DNA of 64,000 bases. Origin: Parvibaculum lavamentivorans DS-1 (GTDB lineage Bacteria > Pseudomonadota > Alphaproteobacteria > Parvibaculales > Parvibaculaceae). Shown piece after piece: positions 56,746 to 64,000 of the stretch. How positions within the stretch are numbered: position 1 is the stretch's first letter; each line of letters begins with the position of its first letter. The stretch covers positions 2,153,001-2,217,000 of the forward strand of contig NC_009719.1 of assembly GCF_000017565.1 (NCBI RefSeq), read 5' to 3'. The position numbers and the translations under genes are program-made. The notes below the pieces were generated by a model. The model was not told the origin of the DNA. It did not search any database and saw only the letters and a list, made by a program, of their open reading frames with translations.

Positions 56746-57707
56746 TTCAAGGCACCTTCGGCCTGCCATTGCGCCATGGTCGCGCCAATGGCGGTGGCGA
56801 AAGCTTGCGGCTGATCGAGCATGATGTGGTGCTGCGCGCCGGGAACGGTGAAGGCGGGTTTCTCCGGCGCGAGGCGGCGCAGAAAGTTCAGCTTTTCTGG
56901 ATCGTAGTCCTTGCTGTTGAGCCCGAACATGGTTGCACCCCGGCAGGCGAGATTTGCGTAGATTTCCGCGTGGTCGGCGCCCATGCGCAGCCCGTTGAAA
57001 ATCGAGTGATCGAATTTCCAGGTCCAGCCGCTTTCCTCGAAGGTTCGCTTGCCGCGTGTTTCTCCCGCCTTCACTTCGCGCAGGCTCAGGGGGCCGATGT
57101 AATCGAGGATGAAACCGTTGGCGCAGGGTTGCAGCGGTGCCAGACGGAAGCGCGACTTCGCTTCCTCGAAGCTCTTGTAGATTTTGGTCGGCCGCCGCTC
57201 GGGGCCGTTCAGGAACCACTCATGCGGGTCGCTCGCCGGACGCACTGTGAAGTCGCAGAGAATCAATCCGCCGAGCCTGTCGCCATATTGGTGCGCGGCC
57301 ATAAGCGACACGAAACCGCCGAATGAATGCCCGACGATGACGGGCTTCGGGCCGAGCCCCGCCGCCAGCGCCACTTCGCCGATCTCGCGGCCGAATGTCT
57401 CGCGCGTATATTCGATCCGCCAGTCGCTGTCGCCCATGCCGCCCAGATCCATCGAGGCGACATTGTAGTGTTCGGTCAGCAGCGGTGCGATGAAGGAGAA
57501 CCAGCGGGCATGGGCGCCATTGCCGTGCACGAACAACAGGCCCGGTCTTTCAGGGTCGTTGTTGCCCCAGCGCAGGTAGTGAATGGCGCTTCCATCGACC
57601 GTCAGGCGGTGGCTCTCGCAAGGAGCGGCCAGTGCCTGACGGAACCATTGCGGCCGATGAAGAATGATGTCTTCCTCGGGCAAGGTGGCGACGGCGGGTT
57701 CCGTCAT
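56742..57707 (-). CDS. Alpha/beta hydrolase
   Basis: A 321-residue serine hydrolase of the epoxide hydrolase/haloalkane-type fold. It has FVHGNGAHARWFSFIAPLL (oxyanion region), SMDLGGMGDSD, the nucleophile elbow GHSFGGF and the C-terminal His in VPGAQHHIMLDQPQAF. ATG 57707 has GGGAG six bases upstream and is preferred to ATG 57737. It is coupled to the small membrane protein gene by GTGA. The substrate cannot be read from sequence. Confidence 0.85.
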   Translation of the reverse strand: MTEPAVATLPEEDIILHRPQWFRQALAAPCESHRLTVDGSAIHYLRWGNNDPERPGLLFVHGNGAHARWFSFIAPLLTEHYNVASMDLGGMGDSDWRIEYTRETFGREIGEVALAAGLGPKPVIVGHSFGGFVSLMAAHQYGDRLGGLILCDFTVRPASDPHEWFLNGPERRPTKIYKSFEEAKSRFRLAPLQPCANGFILDYIGPLSLREVKAGETRGKRTFEESGWTWKFDHSIFNGLRMGADHAEIYANLACRGATMFGLNSKDYDPEKLNFLRRLAPEKPAFTVPGAQHHIMLDQPQAFATAIGATMAQWQAEGALK

Positions 57708-57767
57708 CCAGTCTCCCGCTTCTTTCGTGATACTCATTGCATGTGCTTTACAGGTTTTCTGCGGCGC

Positions 57768-58247
57768 TCAGGAGAGCGGCAGAAGGGTGCGCAACAGGGC
57801 GCGCGCGGTAGTCGGCTTGCCGATGCGGGGAATTGCGGCGATGGGGCCACGGAAGAGACCGCTATCGTCTGCATGTGCTGTCGCGAAGACGACGCGGGCG
57901 CCGCGCTGCTGAAGGGCGAGCGCGAGGTCGAAGGAATATTGGCCGTCGAGATCGACATCGAGCACCGCCATATCGAGCGTGCCGCCGCCGAGCAGTTCTT
58001 CCGCCTCTTCTACCGAGCGGGCCGGGCCGATGACATCGGCGCCCGCCGCTTCGAGCGTCTGGGCGATCTCAAGTCCGACGAAAAACTCGTCCTCGACCAC
58101 AAGCACCGTCTTGCCGGAAAGCGGCAGCCCCGGTGATGGAGCCTTTTCGCCACCTGCCCCGCCTTTCGAGCCGCCATCTAGGCCCGTCATCCACCACAGG
58201 ACATTCATTTTGAAGGTGCGGCGGCGATTCAGCTTCTCAACGATCAT
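57768..58247 (-). CDS. Response regulator, receiver domain only
   Basis: A 159-residue protein with an N-terminal linker of about 45 residues and then a receiver domain. It has the acidic pair in VLVVEDEFFV, phosphoacceptor Asp in AVLDVDLDG, Thr in FATAHADDS and Lys in RIGKPTTAR. It has no DNA-binding output and no sigma-like domain, so it is neither PhyR nor an OmpR-type factor. It overlaps the kinase stop by four bases (ATGA), so kinase and regulator are stoichiometrically coupled. Confidence 0.87.
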   Translation of the reverse strand: MIVEKLNRRRTFKMNVLWWMTGLDGGSKGGAGGEKAPSPGLPLSGKTVLVVEDEFFVGLEIAQTLEAAGADVIGPARSVEEAEELLGGGTLDMAVLDVDLDGQYSFDLALALQQRGARVVFATAHADDSGLFRGPIAAIPRIGKPTTARALLRTLLPLS

Positions 58248-59737
58248 TGTTCGGTGCCTTTGGTCTCGGAGATAGAATTCTGAGGTTCGGAAACCGGGTC
58301 CGGGTGTTTGACTTGAAGCTTGGGCAACGTGATGAAGATCGATGTGCCGCCGGCTTCGTTGGTGTGTCTCTTGATTTCGCCGCCATACTGGCGCGAGAGG
58401 TTATCGATAATCGTGGTGCCGAGGCCGGGGTGCTCCGGTTTGCCGGACGTCGCCGCCTCCATCCCGATCCCGTCGTCGATGACGGCAAGTAGGGGAATGC
58501 CATCGGGGCCGAGCGTGAACGAGGCTTTGATCTCGCCGCTGCTTCGGCCTTGAAAGGCGTGCTTGATGGCGTTTGATACTAGCTCACCCAGCACCACCGC
58601 AAGTGTCGTGGTGTCCCGTGAGGCTACAATGAGCGGCTGAAAGTCGCTCACAATGGTGAGCGTGCCGTTCTCCAGCGTCGAATCGGCAAGGTCGGAAACC
58701 ACGGCTTCAAGCAATTCATCGGCGCGGGTGGATTGCAGGTCGGCCCCCAGCCGGAGGCGGCGTTGCGCGGTGCTGATCGTCTGAATGCGACCGCGCGCGG
58801 TTTCGAGTGCCGAACGGGCTTCCCCGTCATTGACTTTCGACTGCTGCATGCGCAACAGCGATGAAACCATAGCGAGGTTGTTGCCGACACGATGCGTGAC
58901 GTCGCGCAACAGAAGCTCCACGCGTCCCCGTTCATATTCGGCGCGGCCTGCTTCGCTTTCGGCAAGCTCGCGGGCCCTTTCAAGGTCGGCGGTCCGTTCG
59001 GCGACGCGCCTCTCCAGTTCTTCGTTCAGCCGCAGTAGCTGGTCGCGCCTCGTTTTCATGTTCATGAACTGGCGGCGGGTCAGTTGCAGCGCCAGGAAAG
59101 CAAGGATGAATGAGGCGACGAGCGCGCCGACAAGCGCCGTGAACAGCCATGTATGCGAGCGGGTCGCGCTTTCCTGGCGTGCAGCGAGAAGCGCGTTCTC
59201 TTCGGAAATCGCCTCATCCACCAGCCTGCGGGACTCATCCATCAGCGCCTTGCCGCGGTCATTCCCGACGATTTTGCTCGCGCCCTCGAAGTCCCCTTCA
59301 CGCGCCATGGCGATCGTGCCGTCGAGGATGGCAATGCGCTGGCGGACTGTGTCGTGGAGCGCCTCGATGCGCTTCTGCTGACCAGGATTATCGGCAACCC
59401 GCGCCTCAAGTGCTGTCAGCTTCTCGCCGATCTCGAACCGCGTCTCGTTGTAGGGCTCCAGATACTTCGAATCGCGTGTCAGCAGAAAGCCGCGCTGGCC
59501 GGTTTCCGTGCCCTGAAGCAGATTGAGGATGGTAAGGAGGTCGGCGCGCACTTCGATTGTTTGAGATACCGCTTCGGCATTCGTCCGCGCGCGGTCGGCC
59601 AGCATCAGCGCGGCCGCGCTGGCGCCGAACAGCAGCAGGAACGCGAGCGTCATCAACGCCGCGTTCACCCGCCTCATATCGTCCGTATCGGCGTCTCTGG
59701 CGCCGAAAACGCGCATGGACAGACCCAGCCCGGTCAT
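58244..59737 (-). CDS. CHASE3-HisKA_2 sensor histidine kinase
   Basis: A 497-residue inner-membrane kinase. TM1 is VNAALMTLAFLLLFGASAAALML. A periplasmic CHASE3 domain follows (LLQGTETGQRGFLLTRDSKYLEPYNE), then TM2 (TWLFTALVGALVASFILAFLAL). The dimerisation domain is of the HisKA_2 type, with the phosphorylated His in LLRDVTHRVGNNLAMVSSLL. The ATP-lid domain has VLGELVSNAIKHAF and VIDDGIGM plus GLGTTIIDNLSRQYGG. HisKA_2/HWE kinases are common in alphaproteobacterial stress and light signalling. The receiver gene follows with a four-base overlap. The signal it senses is unknown. Confidence 0.9.
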   Translation of the reverse strand: MTGLGLSMRVFGARDADTDDMRRVNAALMTLAFLLLFGASAAALMLADRARTNAEAVSQTIEVRADLLTILNLLQGTETGQRGFLLTRDSKYLEPYNETRFEIGEKLTALEARVADNPGQQKRIEALHDTVRQRIAILDGTIAMAREGDFEGASKIVGNDRGKALMDESRRLVDEAISEENALLAARQESATRSHTWLFTALVGALVASFILAFLALQLTRRQFMNMKTRRDQLLRLNEELERRVAERTADLERARELAESEAGRAEYERGRVELLLRDVTHRVGNNLAMVSSLLRMQQSKVNDGEARSALETARGRIQTISTAQRRLRLGADLQSTRADELLEAVVSDLADSTLENGTLTIVSDFQPLIVASRDTTTLAVVLGELVSNAIKHAFQGRSSGEIKASFTLGPDGIPLLAVIDDGIGMEAATSGKPEHPGLGTTIIDNLSRQYGGEIKRHTNEAGGTSIFITLPKLQVKHPDPVSEPQNSISETKGTEQ

Positions 59738-59929
59738 TCCTGCTTTACCCCCGCCGCCGCGAATCCAGGATCCTTGGCAGCGAAATTGCCATTTCCGAAA
59801 TACTGTTCTGGAAATAGGACATTCCGGCTCTTTTGGAAAGATACCAAGTTGTCAGCGGCGCAATTTACCCCCCTGGCGGGGAGGCATCGGAAAGAGGCTG
59901 AAACCGCCAAAAAAAGCGGGGTTTGCCGG

Positions 59930-59958
59930 TTGACACCGCATGACCGCCCGCTTAGTTT
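59930..59958 (+). promoter_or_regulatory. Sigma-70-type promoter for rpmJ
   Basis: TTGACA (59930-59935), 17-base spacer, TAGTTT (59953-59958), about 90 bases before the rpmJ start. In the 309-base gap 59738-60046 between the kinase gene and rpmJ this is the only regulatory signal I see; no gene is apparent there. Confidence 0.55.
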
Positions 59959-60046
59959 CCGCGCCAACTTAAAGGGCGTTCCGGCATCGGGCCGGAGGCG
60001 GGGCAGGCAGTTCGTCCCGCCCGCGGGCCCGATCCGAGGTTGAGCC

Positions 60047-60172
60047 ATGAAGATCCGTAACTCATTGAGATCGCTCCGGAATCGGCACCGGGACAACCGT
60101 CTCGTGCGCCGCAAGGGCCGCGTCTACATCATCAACAAGACAAACCGCCGCTTCAAGGCCCGCCAGGGCTGA
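60047..60172 (+). CDS. rpmJ: 50S ribosomal protein L36, zinc-free type
   Basis: A 41-residue basic protein, [20 protein letters not shown] and [21 protein letters not shown], the alternative L36 (YkgO/RpmJ2-like) form. It lacks the four zinc-binding Cys/His residues of canonical L36, as is usual in alphaproteobacteria and in zinc-limitation paralogues. AGGTTGAG precedes the ATG. It is too short for most ORF callers and is a stand-alone gene here. Confidence 0.93.
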   Translation: MKIRNSLRSLRNRHRDNRLVRRKGRVYIINKTNRRFKARQG

Positions 60173-60215
60173 ATGCGCGTCAGGCGGCCCTTCCGGGTGC
60201 GCCGCCTTGAGTTGG

Positions 60216-60250
60216 AGGCCGCTGCCGGAAGGTATGCGGCCTTTCTGCTT
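60216..60250 (+). terminator. Hairpin terminator after rpmJ
   Basis: AGGCCGC and GCGGCCT form a 7-bp stem with a 13-base loop, followed by TTCTGCTT, a short and imperfect T-tract. Confidence 0.45.
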
Positions 60251-60261
60251 GTGGGGGCAGT

Positions 60262-60873
60262 ATGGGCGAAAAGCTCGATACCGTTGTTTTCGACATCGGA
60301 AATGTGCTGATCCAGTGGGATCCGCGCCATCTCTACCGTTCCATCTTCCCGGACGAGGCAGAGATGGAGGCTTTTCTCGCCAATGTCTGCACCATGGAAT
60401 GGCATATCGAGCATGATCGCGGCGTGCCCTTTGCCGATAATGCGCTCGGACTCAAGGCGCGGCATCCGGCCCATGCAGATCTCATCGACCTCTGGGGCGC
60501 CCGCTATCTTGAGATGACGCCTGATCGTGTGCCGGGCACGGCGGCCCTGCTTCGCGGCCTGAAGGCCGGCGGTATCGCCCTTCACGGGCTCACCAACATG
60601 CCGTCCCCCGTCTTTCCGGCGCTTTGCGAGCGCTATCCTGAGCTTCTGCTTCTGGAGCAGACGGTCGTTTCGGGCGACGAAGGCATTCTCAAGCCCGATC
60701 CCCGCATTTACCGGATATTGATCGGCCGCGCGGGGATCGACCCCTCGCGCACGCTTTTCATCGACGATTCGGCCCGCAATGTGGAAACAGCCGCCTCGCT
60801 CGGCTTCCACACGCATATCTTCACCGGGGCGGATGGCCTTGAAGGTGCATTGCGCGGTCATGGGCTGATTTAG
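60262..60873 (+). CDS. HAD-superfamily hydrolase
   Basis: A 203-residue haloacid-dehalogenase-type phosphatase. Motif I is FDIGNVLIQWD, with the first Asp as nucleophile and Asn in place of the usual second Asp (DxDx(T/V) is here DIGN), motif II LTNM, motif III KPDPRIY and motif IV FIDDSARNVETA. Such DIGNV proteins are the YihX/epoxide-hydrolase-N-terminal-like group, alpha-D-glucose-1-phosphate phosphatases among them. GTGGGGG precedes the ATG. Confidence 0.85.
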   Translation: MGEKLDTVVFDIGNVLIQWDPRHLYRSIFPDEAEMEAFLANVCTMEWHIEHDRGVPFADNALGLKARHPAHADLIDLWGARYLEMTPDRVPGTAALLRGLKAGGIALHGLTNMPSPVFPALCERYPELLLLEQTVVSGDEGILKPDPRIYRILIGRAGIDPSRTLFIDDSARNVETAASLGFHTHIFTGADGLEGALRGHGLI

Positions 60874-60979
60874 CCGGAGCGGCGAATTCATTGGGTTTGC
60901 GTGCGGGCCCGTGTCGCGGCCTAATAGGGCCGTCCCGGCAGCCGGGATTCCGTTCAGGCGATGCAAAAGGATTTCCCGA

Positions 60980-62035
60980 ATGAGCGACCGGTTCATGATC
61001 TATGGCGCCACCGGCTATACCGGCAAACTTGTGGCGCGCACCGCGAAGACACTCGGCATGAAGCCTTTGCTGGCCGGCCGCAACGAAGCCCGCCTGAAAT
61101 CCATCGCCGCTCAGCATGGCTTCGAGTATCAGGCCATCTCGCTCGACGAGCCGGAGGCGCTCGATGCCGGGCTCTCCCAGGTCGATGTCGTGCTCCACAT
61201 CGCCGGTCCCTTCTCGCAAACATCGAAGCCGATGGTGGAGGCGTGTCTGCGCACCGGCACGCATTATCTCGACATTACCGGCGAGATCGATGTTTTCGAG
61301 GCCTGTGCCGCGCGCGACGAGGCGGCGCAGAAGGCTGGCGTCATGCTGATGCCCGGCGTCGGTTTCGATGTCGTGCCGAGCGATTGTCTTGCCGCTCACA
61401 TGAAGACGCGGATGCCGGATGCGGTTGAGCTCACGCTCGGCATTTCCGGTCTCGGTCACATGTCGCATGGCACCGCCAAGACCGGCGTCGAAAGCATCGG
61501 CAAGGGCACGCGCATCCGTCGCGATGGCCGCATTGTCTCCGCAAAGAAGCCGCTTCGCCGCGAGATCGATTTCGGACAAGGCGCCAAGCCGTCGATCGCG
61601 ATCGGGTGGGGCGATGTCTCCACCGCCTGGCACTCCACGAAGATCCGGGACATCACCGTCTATTTCGAGAGCAATCCGCAATTCGAGCAAATGGCAAAGC
61701 TCGGCGCCTTCATGCGCTGGGTAATGAGCCGGGGGCCGATGCAGCGGGCGCTTAAAAAGCGCATCGAACAGCAACCCGAAGGGCCGACGGACGAGCAGCG
61801 CCGCGAAGGCTTCGCCGTTCTCTTCGGCGAGGCCGTCAATGCCGAGGGCGCGCGCGTCCAGTCGCGCCTGCAAACGCCCGAAGGCTACACGCTGACGGCA
61901 ATGACCGGCCTCGAGATCGTCCGGCGGGTGCTCGCCGGCGATGCGCAGCCTGGTTTCCAGACGCCGTCTTCGGTATTCGGGGCCGATTTCATCACGGAAT
62001 TCGAGGGCTGCACCCGGCAGGACCTCAACGGCTGA
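60980..62035 (+). CDS. Saccharopine dehydrogenase-like NAD(P)-binding protein (trans-enoyl-reductase type)
   Basis: A 351-residue protein with a Rossmann fold opening MIYGATGYTGKLVARTAKTLG (GxxGxxG as GATGYTG). The motifs HIAGPFSQTSKPMVEACL, HYLDITGEIDVFEAC and MPGVGFDVVPSDCLAAHM are the hallmarks of the saccharopine dehydrogenase NADP-binding/trans-acting enoyl reductase family, not of lysine-pathway saccharopine dehydrogenase. AAGGA lies before ATG 60980. The substrate is unknown; a lipid or polyketide enoyl-like role is one possibility. Confidence 0.85.
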   Translation: MSDRFMIYGATGYTGKLVARTAKTLGMKPLLAGRNEARLKSIAAQHGFEYQAISLDEPEALDAGLSQVDVVLHIAGPFSQTSKPMVEACLRTGTHYLDITGEIDVFEACAARDEAAQKAGVMLMPGVGFDVVPSDCLAAHMKTRMPDAVELTLGISGLGHMSHGTAKTGVESIGKGTRIRRDGRIVSAKKPLRREIDFGQGAKPSIAIGWGDVSTAWHSTKIRDITVYFESNPQFEQMAKLGAFMRWVMSRGPMQRALKKRIEQQPEGPTDEQRREGFAVLFGEAVNAEGARVQSRLQTPEGYTLTAMTGLEIVRRVLAGDAQPGFQTPSSVFGADFITEFEGCTRQDLNG

Positions 62036-62072
62036 TTTGGCGGCGGCGGGCTCTCGCCCTATCATCGGCGGC

Positions 62073-62654
62073 ATGATCAAACGCCTGCTCATCTGCCTCC
62101 TGTTGCTGCCGGGCCTTTCTCCGGCGGCGACGGCCATCCATGCAGCGGAGATGGCGGCGGGCGAAGAAACGCGCGAGGCCGTGCTCGACAGTCTCTTCGA
62201 GCGGCTCCGCACCGCCAAGGACGAGACGGAAGGCCGTGCGGTCGAAAGTGCCATCCAGTCCTTCTGGCTGCAGTCGGGCAGTCCGAGCATCGACCTGCTC
62301 ATGCAGCGCGGGCTCGATGCGCTGCATGAGCAGGACTATGACCGGGCCCATTTTTATTTCGATGAGGTGGTGGTCCTCTCGCCCGGCTTCGCGGAGGGAT
62401 GGAACAAGCGCGCAACCATTCATTACATCCGCGAGGATTATTCGTCGGCGCTGCGCGATATTGAGCAGACGCTCCGTCTCGAGCCTCGTCATTTCGAGGC
62501 ACTGGCGGGGCTCGGCATCCTCCTGGAGGAACTCGGCGACAAGAAAGGCGCGCTCGATGCCTATCGTCGCGCGCTTGCGCTCAATCCCTGGCTGCGCGAC
62601 GGCGATGCACGCATCAAGCCGCTCCAGCTGGATGTCGAGGGCAGGGGCATCTGA
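62073..62654 (+). CDS. Exported TPR-repeat protein
   Basis: A 193-residue protein with a signal-like N-terminus (MIKRLLICLLLLPGLSPAAT). It contains about three tetratricopeptide repeats: DALHEQDYDRAHFYFDEVVVLSPGFAEGWNKRA, then YIREDYSSALRDIEQTLRLEPRHFEALAGLG, then LEELGDKKGALDAYRRALALNPWL. TPR proteins act as scaffolds, often for envelope assembly. The start is a weak match to a ribosome-binding site, and no partner can be inferred. Confidence 0.8.
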   Translation: MIKRLLICLLLLPGLSPAATAIHAAEMAAGEETREAVLDSLFERLRTAKDETEGRAVESAIQSFWLQSGSPSIDLLMQRGLDALHEQDYDRAHFYFDEVVVLSPGFAEGWNKRATIHYIREDYSSALRDIEQTLRLEPRHFEALAGLGILLEELGDKKGALDAYRRALALNPWLRDGDARIKPLQLDVEGRGI

Positions 62655-62701
62655 ATGCGCGCGAAGGTGAACCGTTTGCCGCCGGCATTCGTACCCGTCG
62701 C

Positions 62702-63733
62702 ATGGCCTTTCTCAAGCGCGTTCCATCCTTGTTTGTCCCGCTTCTCGTTATCGGAGGTCTCGTGAGCTACTCCGCGCCACGGGCGCTTGCCGCAACGATG
62801 TGGCCGCCCGATCTATTCGTGGAACTCGGCGGCGAGTTTTCCGGCGCGCGTTTTCATTATACCGAACAGGGCGTCGCGCCGCCGGGTGTCGCATCCGTCG
62901 TTCTCATTCATGGCGCGAGCGGCAATCTGCGCGACATGGAACTGAGCCTGATGGAATCCCTTTCGCGCCATACACGCGTGATCGCCATCGACCGGCCGGG
63001 GCATGGCTGGAGCGACCGCACCTCGCATCCGGATATCTCGAATCCCGCCGTTCAGGCGCGTGCGATCCGCGAGGCGCTGGCGCGGCTCGGCGTGGAGCGG
63101 CCGGTGATCCTCGGCCATAGCTGGGGCGGCGCGGTTGCGGCGGCCTATGCACTCGACTTCCCTGAAGACACGGCCGGTATTCTGCCTCTGTCGGGTGCGC
63201 TTTATCCCTGGCCCGGCGGTGTTGCCTGGTATCACTCGGTCGTCCGTACGCCCGCCATCGGCTGGCTGTTCATGCAGGTACTCGTCGAGCCCGCCGGCAA
63301 GCTGCTGGTGGAGGAAGGCGTGAAAAGCAATTTTTATCCCGACACGCCGCCGGAAAACTACACGAGCAAGACGGCGCTGCCGCTGCTTTTTCGGCCGCAT
63401 GAATTCCGCGCCAACAGCGAGGATACGTCGAACCTGAAAGAAAACCTCGCGCGAATGAGCACACGCTATGAGAGCATTTCGGTGCCTGTCATCATCGTCA
63501 CCGGCAATGCGGATCACACAGTCTCCCCGAAGCTCCACTCCTATGCGTTCCACAATGCGGTCGAAGGCTCCGAGCTCATCAAGCTCAAGGGCACCGGCCA
63601 CATGCCGCACTACGTGCGGCGCGACATCGTGGTGGACGCGGTGCTGCGTCTCGCGCGCGGCGAGCGAGTGCGCGCCGGCATGACGACTATCCATGCGGAT
63701 GGATCGGTGGAAGAGGCGCTGGCAGCCGAGTAG
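62702..63733 (+). CDS. Alpha/beta hydrolase, exported or membrane-anchored
   Basis: A 343-residue serine hydrolase with an N-terminal hydrophobic segment (LFVPLLVIGGLVSYSA). The core has VLIHGASGNLRDMELSLMESL, DRPGHGWSDR, nucleophile elbow GHSWGGAVA, a cap domain, and the C-terminal Asp and His in VTGNADHTVSP and GTGHMPHYV. The family is haloalkane dehalogenase/proline-iminopeptidase-like hydrolases; the substrate is unknown. It starts 47 bases after the TPR gene stop and may be cotranscribed with it. Confidence 0.85.
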   Translation: MAFLKRVPSLFVPLLVIGGLVSYSAPRALAATMWPPDLFVELGGEFSGARFHYTEQGVAPPGVASVVLIHGASGNLRDMELSLMESLSRHTRVIAIDRPGHGWSDRTSHPDISNPAVQARAIREALARLGVERPVILGHSWGGAVAAAYALDFPEDTAGILPLSGALYPWPGGVAWYHSVVRTPAIGWLFMQVLVEPAGKLLVEEGVKSNFYPDTPPENYTSKTALPLLFRPHEFRANSEDTSNLKENLARMSTRYESISVPVIIVTGNADHTVSPKLHSYAFHNAVEGSELIKLKGTGHMPHYVRRDIVVDAVLRLARGERVRAGMTTIHADGSVEEALAAE

Positions 63734-63767
63734 CTGCGAGAAAGGTTTCCCGCGGAAGCGGAGCCTC

Positions 63768-64000
63768 TCAATCGCGGTCGCGCCGTCCCACAAAGGAAAC
63801 ACGCAGCATGTTGGTTGCACCCGGCGTTCCGAGCGGCACGCCCGCCGTCACGACGATGCGCTGCCCCGGTTGCGCGAAACCTTCCGAGAAGGCGATCCGC
63901 CCGGCGCGGTCCGACAGGTCGTCGAGGTCCTTGGCGTCTTCCGTCAATACGCAGTGCAGCCCCCAGACCAGCGCCAGCCGCCGTGCCGTTGCGGGCACGG
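63768..64000 (-). CDS. pyk: Pyruvate kinase, C-terminal fragment (gene continues past window)
   Basis: The last 77 residues of pyruvate kinase, the glycolytic enzyme that makes pyruvate and ATP. The regulatory C-terminal domain ends with LALVWGLHCVLTEDAKDLD, then GQRIVVTAGVPLGTPGATNML, which is diagnostic. The N-terminal catalytic barrel lies beyond the right edge. Confidence 0.9.
   Translation of the reverse strand, partial: VPATARRLALVWGLHCVLTEDAKDLDDLSDRAGRIAFSEGFAQPGQRIVVTAGVPLGTPGATNMLRVSFVGRRDRD

Noticed and set aside
57768-59737. General-stress PhyR/EcfG system
   Set aside because: The regulator has no sigma-like domain, and no EcfG or NepR gene or clear GGAAC-N16-17-CGTT promoter is seen beside it.
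1-64000. Mobile elements, prophage or integrated island
   Set aside because: No transposase, integrase, phage gene or flanking direct repeat was recognised, and base composition looks uniform; only small palindromic repeats occur.

Overview
The window is high-GC chromosomal DNA from an alphaproteobacterium, most likely in or near the Hyphomicrobiales. Support comes from a CpdR response regulator next to an N-formylglutamate amidohydrolase and tRNA-Val, a small RNA carrying the UUUCCUCCCU core of the rhizobial alpha-r8/MmgR (suhB) family, an RpoH-type promoter in front of an hsp20 gene, Pho boxes of the CTGTCAC-N4-CTGTCAC type, and dispersed palindromes with a CCACCCTCCCC core. The many lipid, acyl-CoA and hydrophobic-compound genes would fit a Parvibaculum-like hydrocarbon or surfactant degrader, but that is inference. 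I see no phage genes, transposases, CRISPR arrays or rRNA genes.

Region by region. 1-2505 is a Pat-like acyl-CoA synthetase/GNAT gene that runs in from the left edge and is split by an in-frame amber codon where the family has tryptophan. 2507-3163 holds hsp20 with its RpoH-type promoter, a hairpin leader and a terminator. 3213-7896 is a complete five-gene Liv-type ABC transporter. 7907-9495 carries two small secreted-protein genes, each preceded by the same 55-bp regulatory module. 9501-21733 is metabolic and housekeeping: carboxyltransferase, SCP2 protein, hydrolases, hisN, typA, AraC regulator, YceI and MFS. 21734-22062 is a pile-up of palindromic repeats.

22063-25466 is the most coherent system. 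A GT4 glycosyltransferase and a metallophosphoesterase of the LpxH/PlcP type are transcribed away from a diacylglycerol-kinase-like gene, and the intergenic region holds one triple and one double Pho box. This looks like phosphate-starvation lipid remodelling: phospholipid to diacylglycerol to glycolipid, with a kinase to recycle diacylglycerol. 25463-30214 continues with an FMN-dependent glutamate-synthase-like protein, a lytic transglycosylase, the MmgR-like sRNA, hutG, cpdR and tRNA-Val.

30405-49873 is an envelope and accessory-metabolism region. It has an RND efflux pair, a beta-barrel protein, a LolA-like protein, an MMPL permease and a DUF1329 protein, which together may be a scattered lipid or hydrophobe export set. 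Among them lie an orphan radical SAM/SPASM protein, a TauD dioxygenase, GSTs, a thiolase/DUF35/VOC operon, a nitroreductase and a membrane-anchored sulfatase. 49879-63733 holds a LuxR/esterase pair, a lipoprotein-like barrel, an acyl-CoA dehydrogenase, an MFS carrier, a CHASE3/HisKA_2 kinase with its receiver partner, rpmJ and further hydrolases. The C-terminus of pyruvate kinase enters from the right edge.
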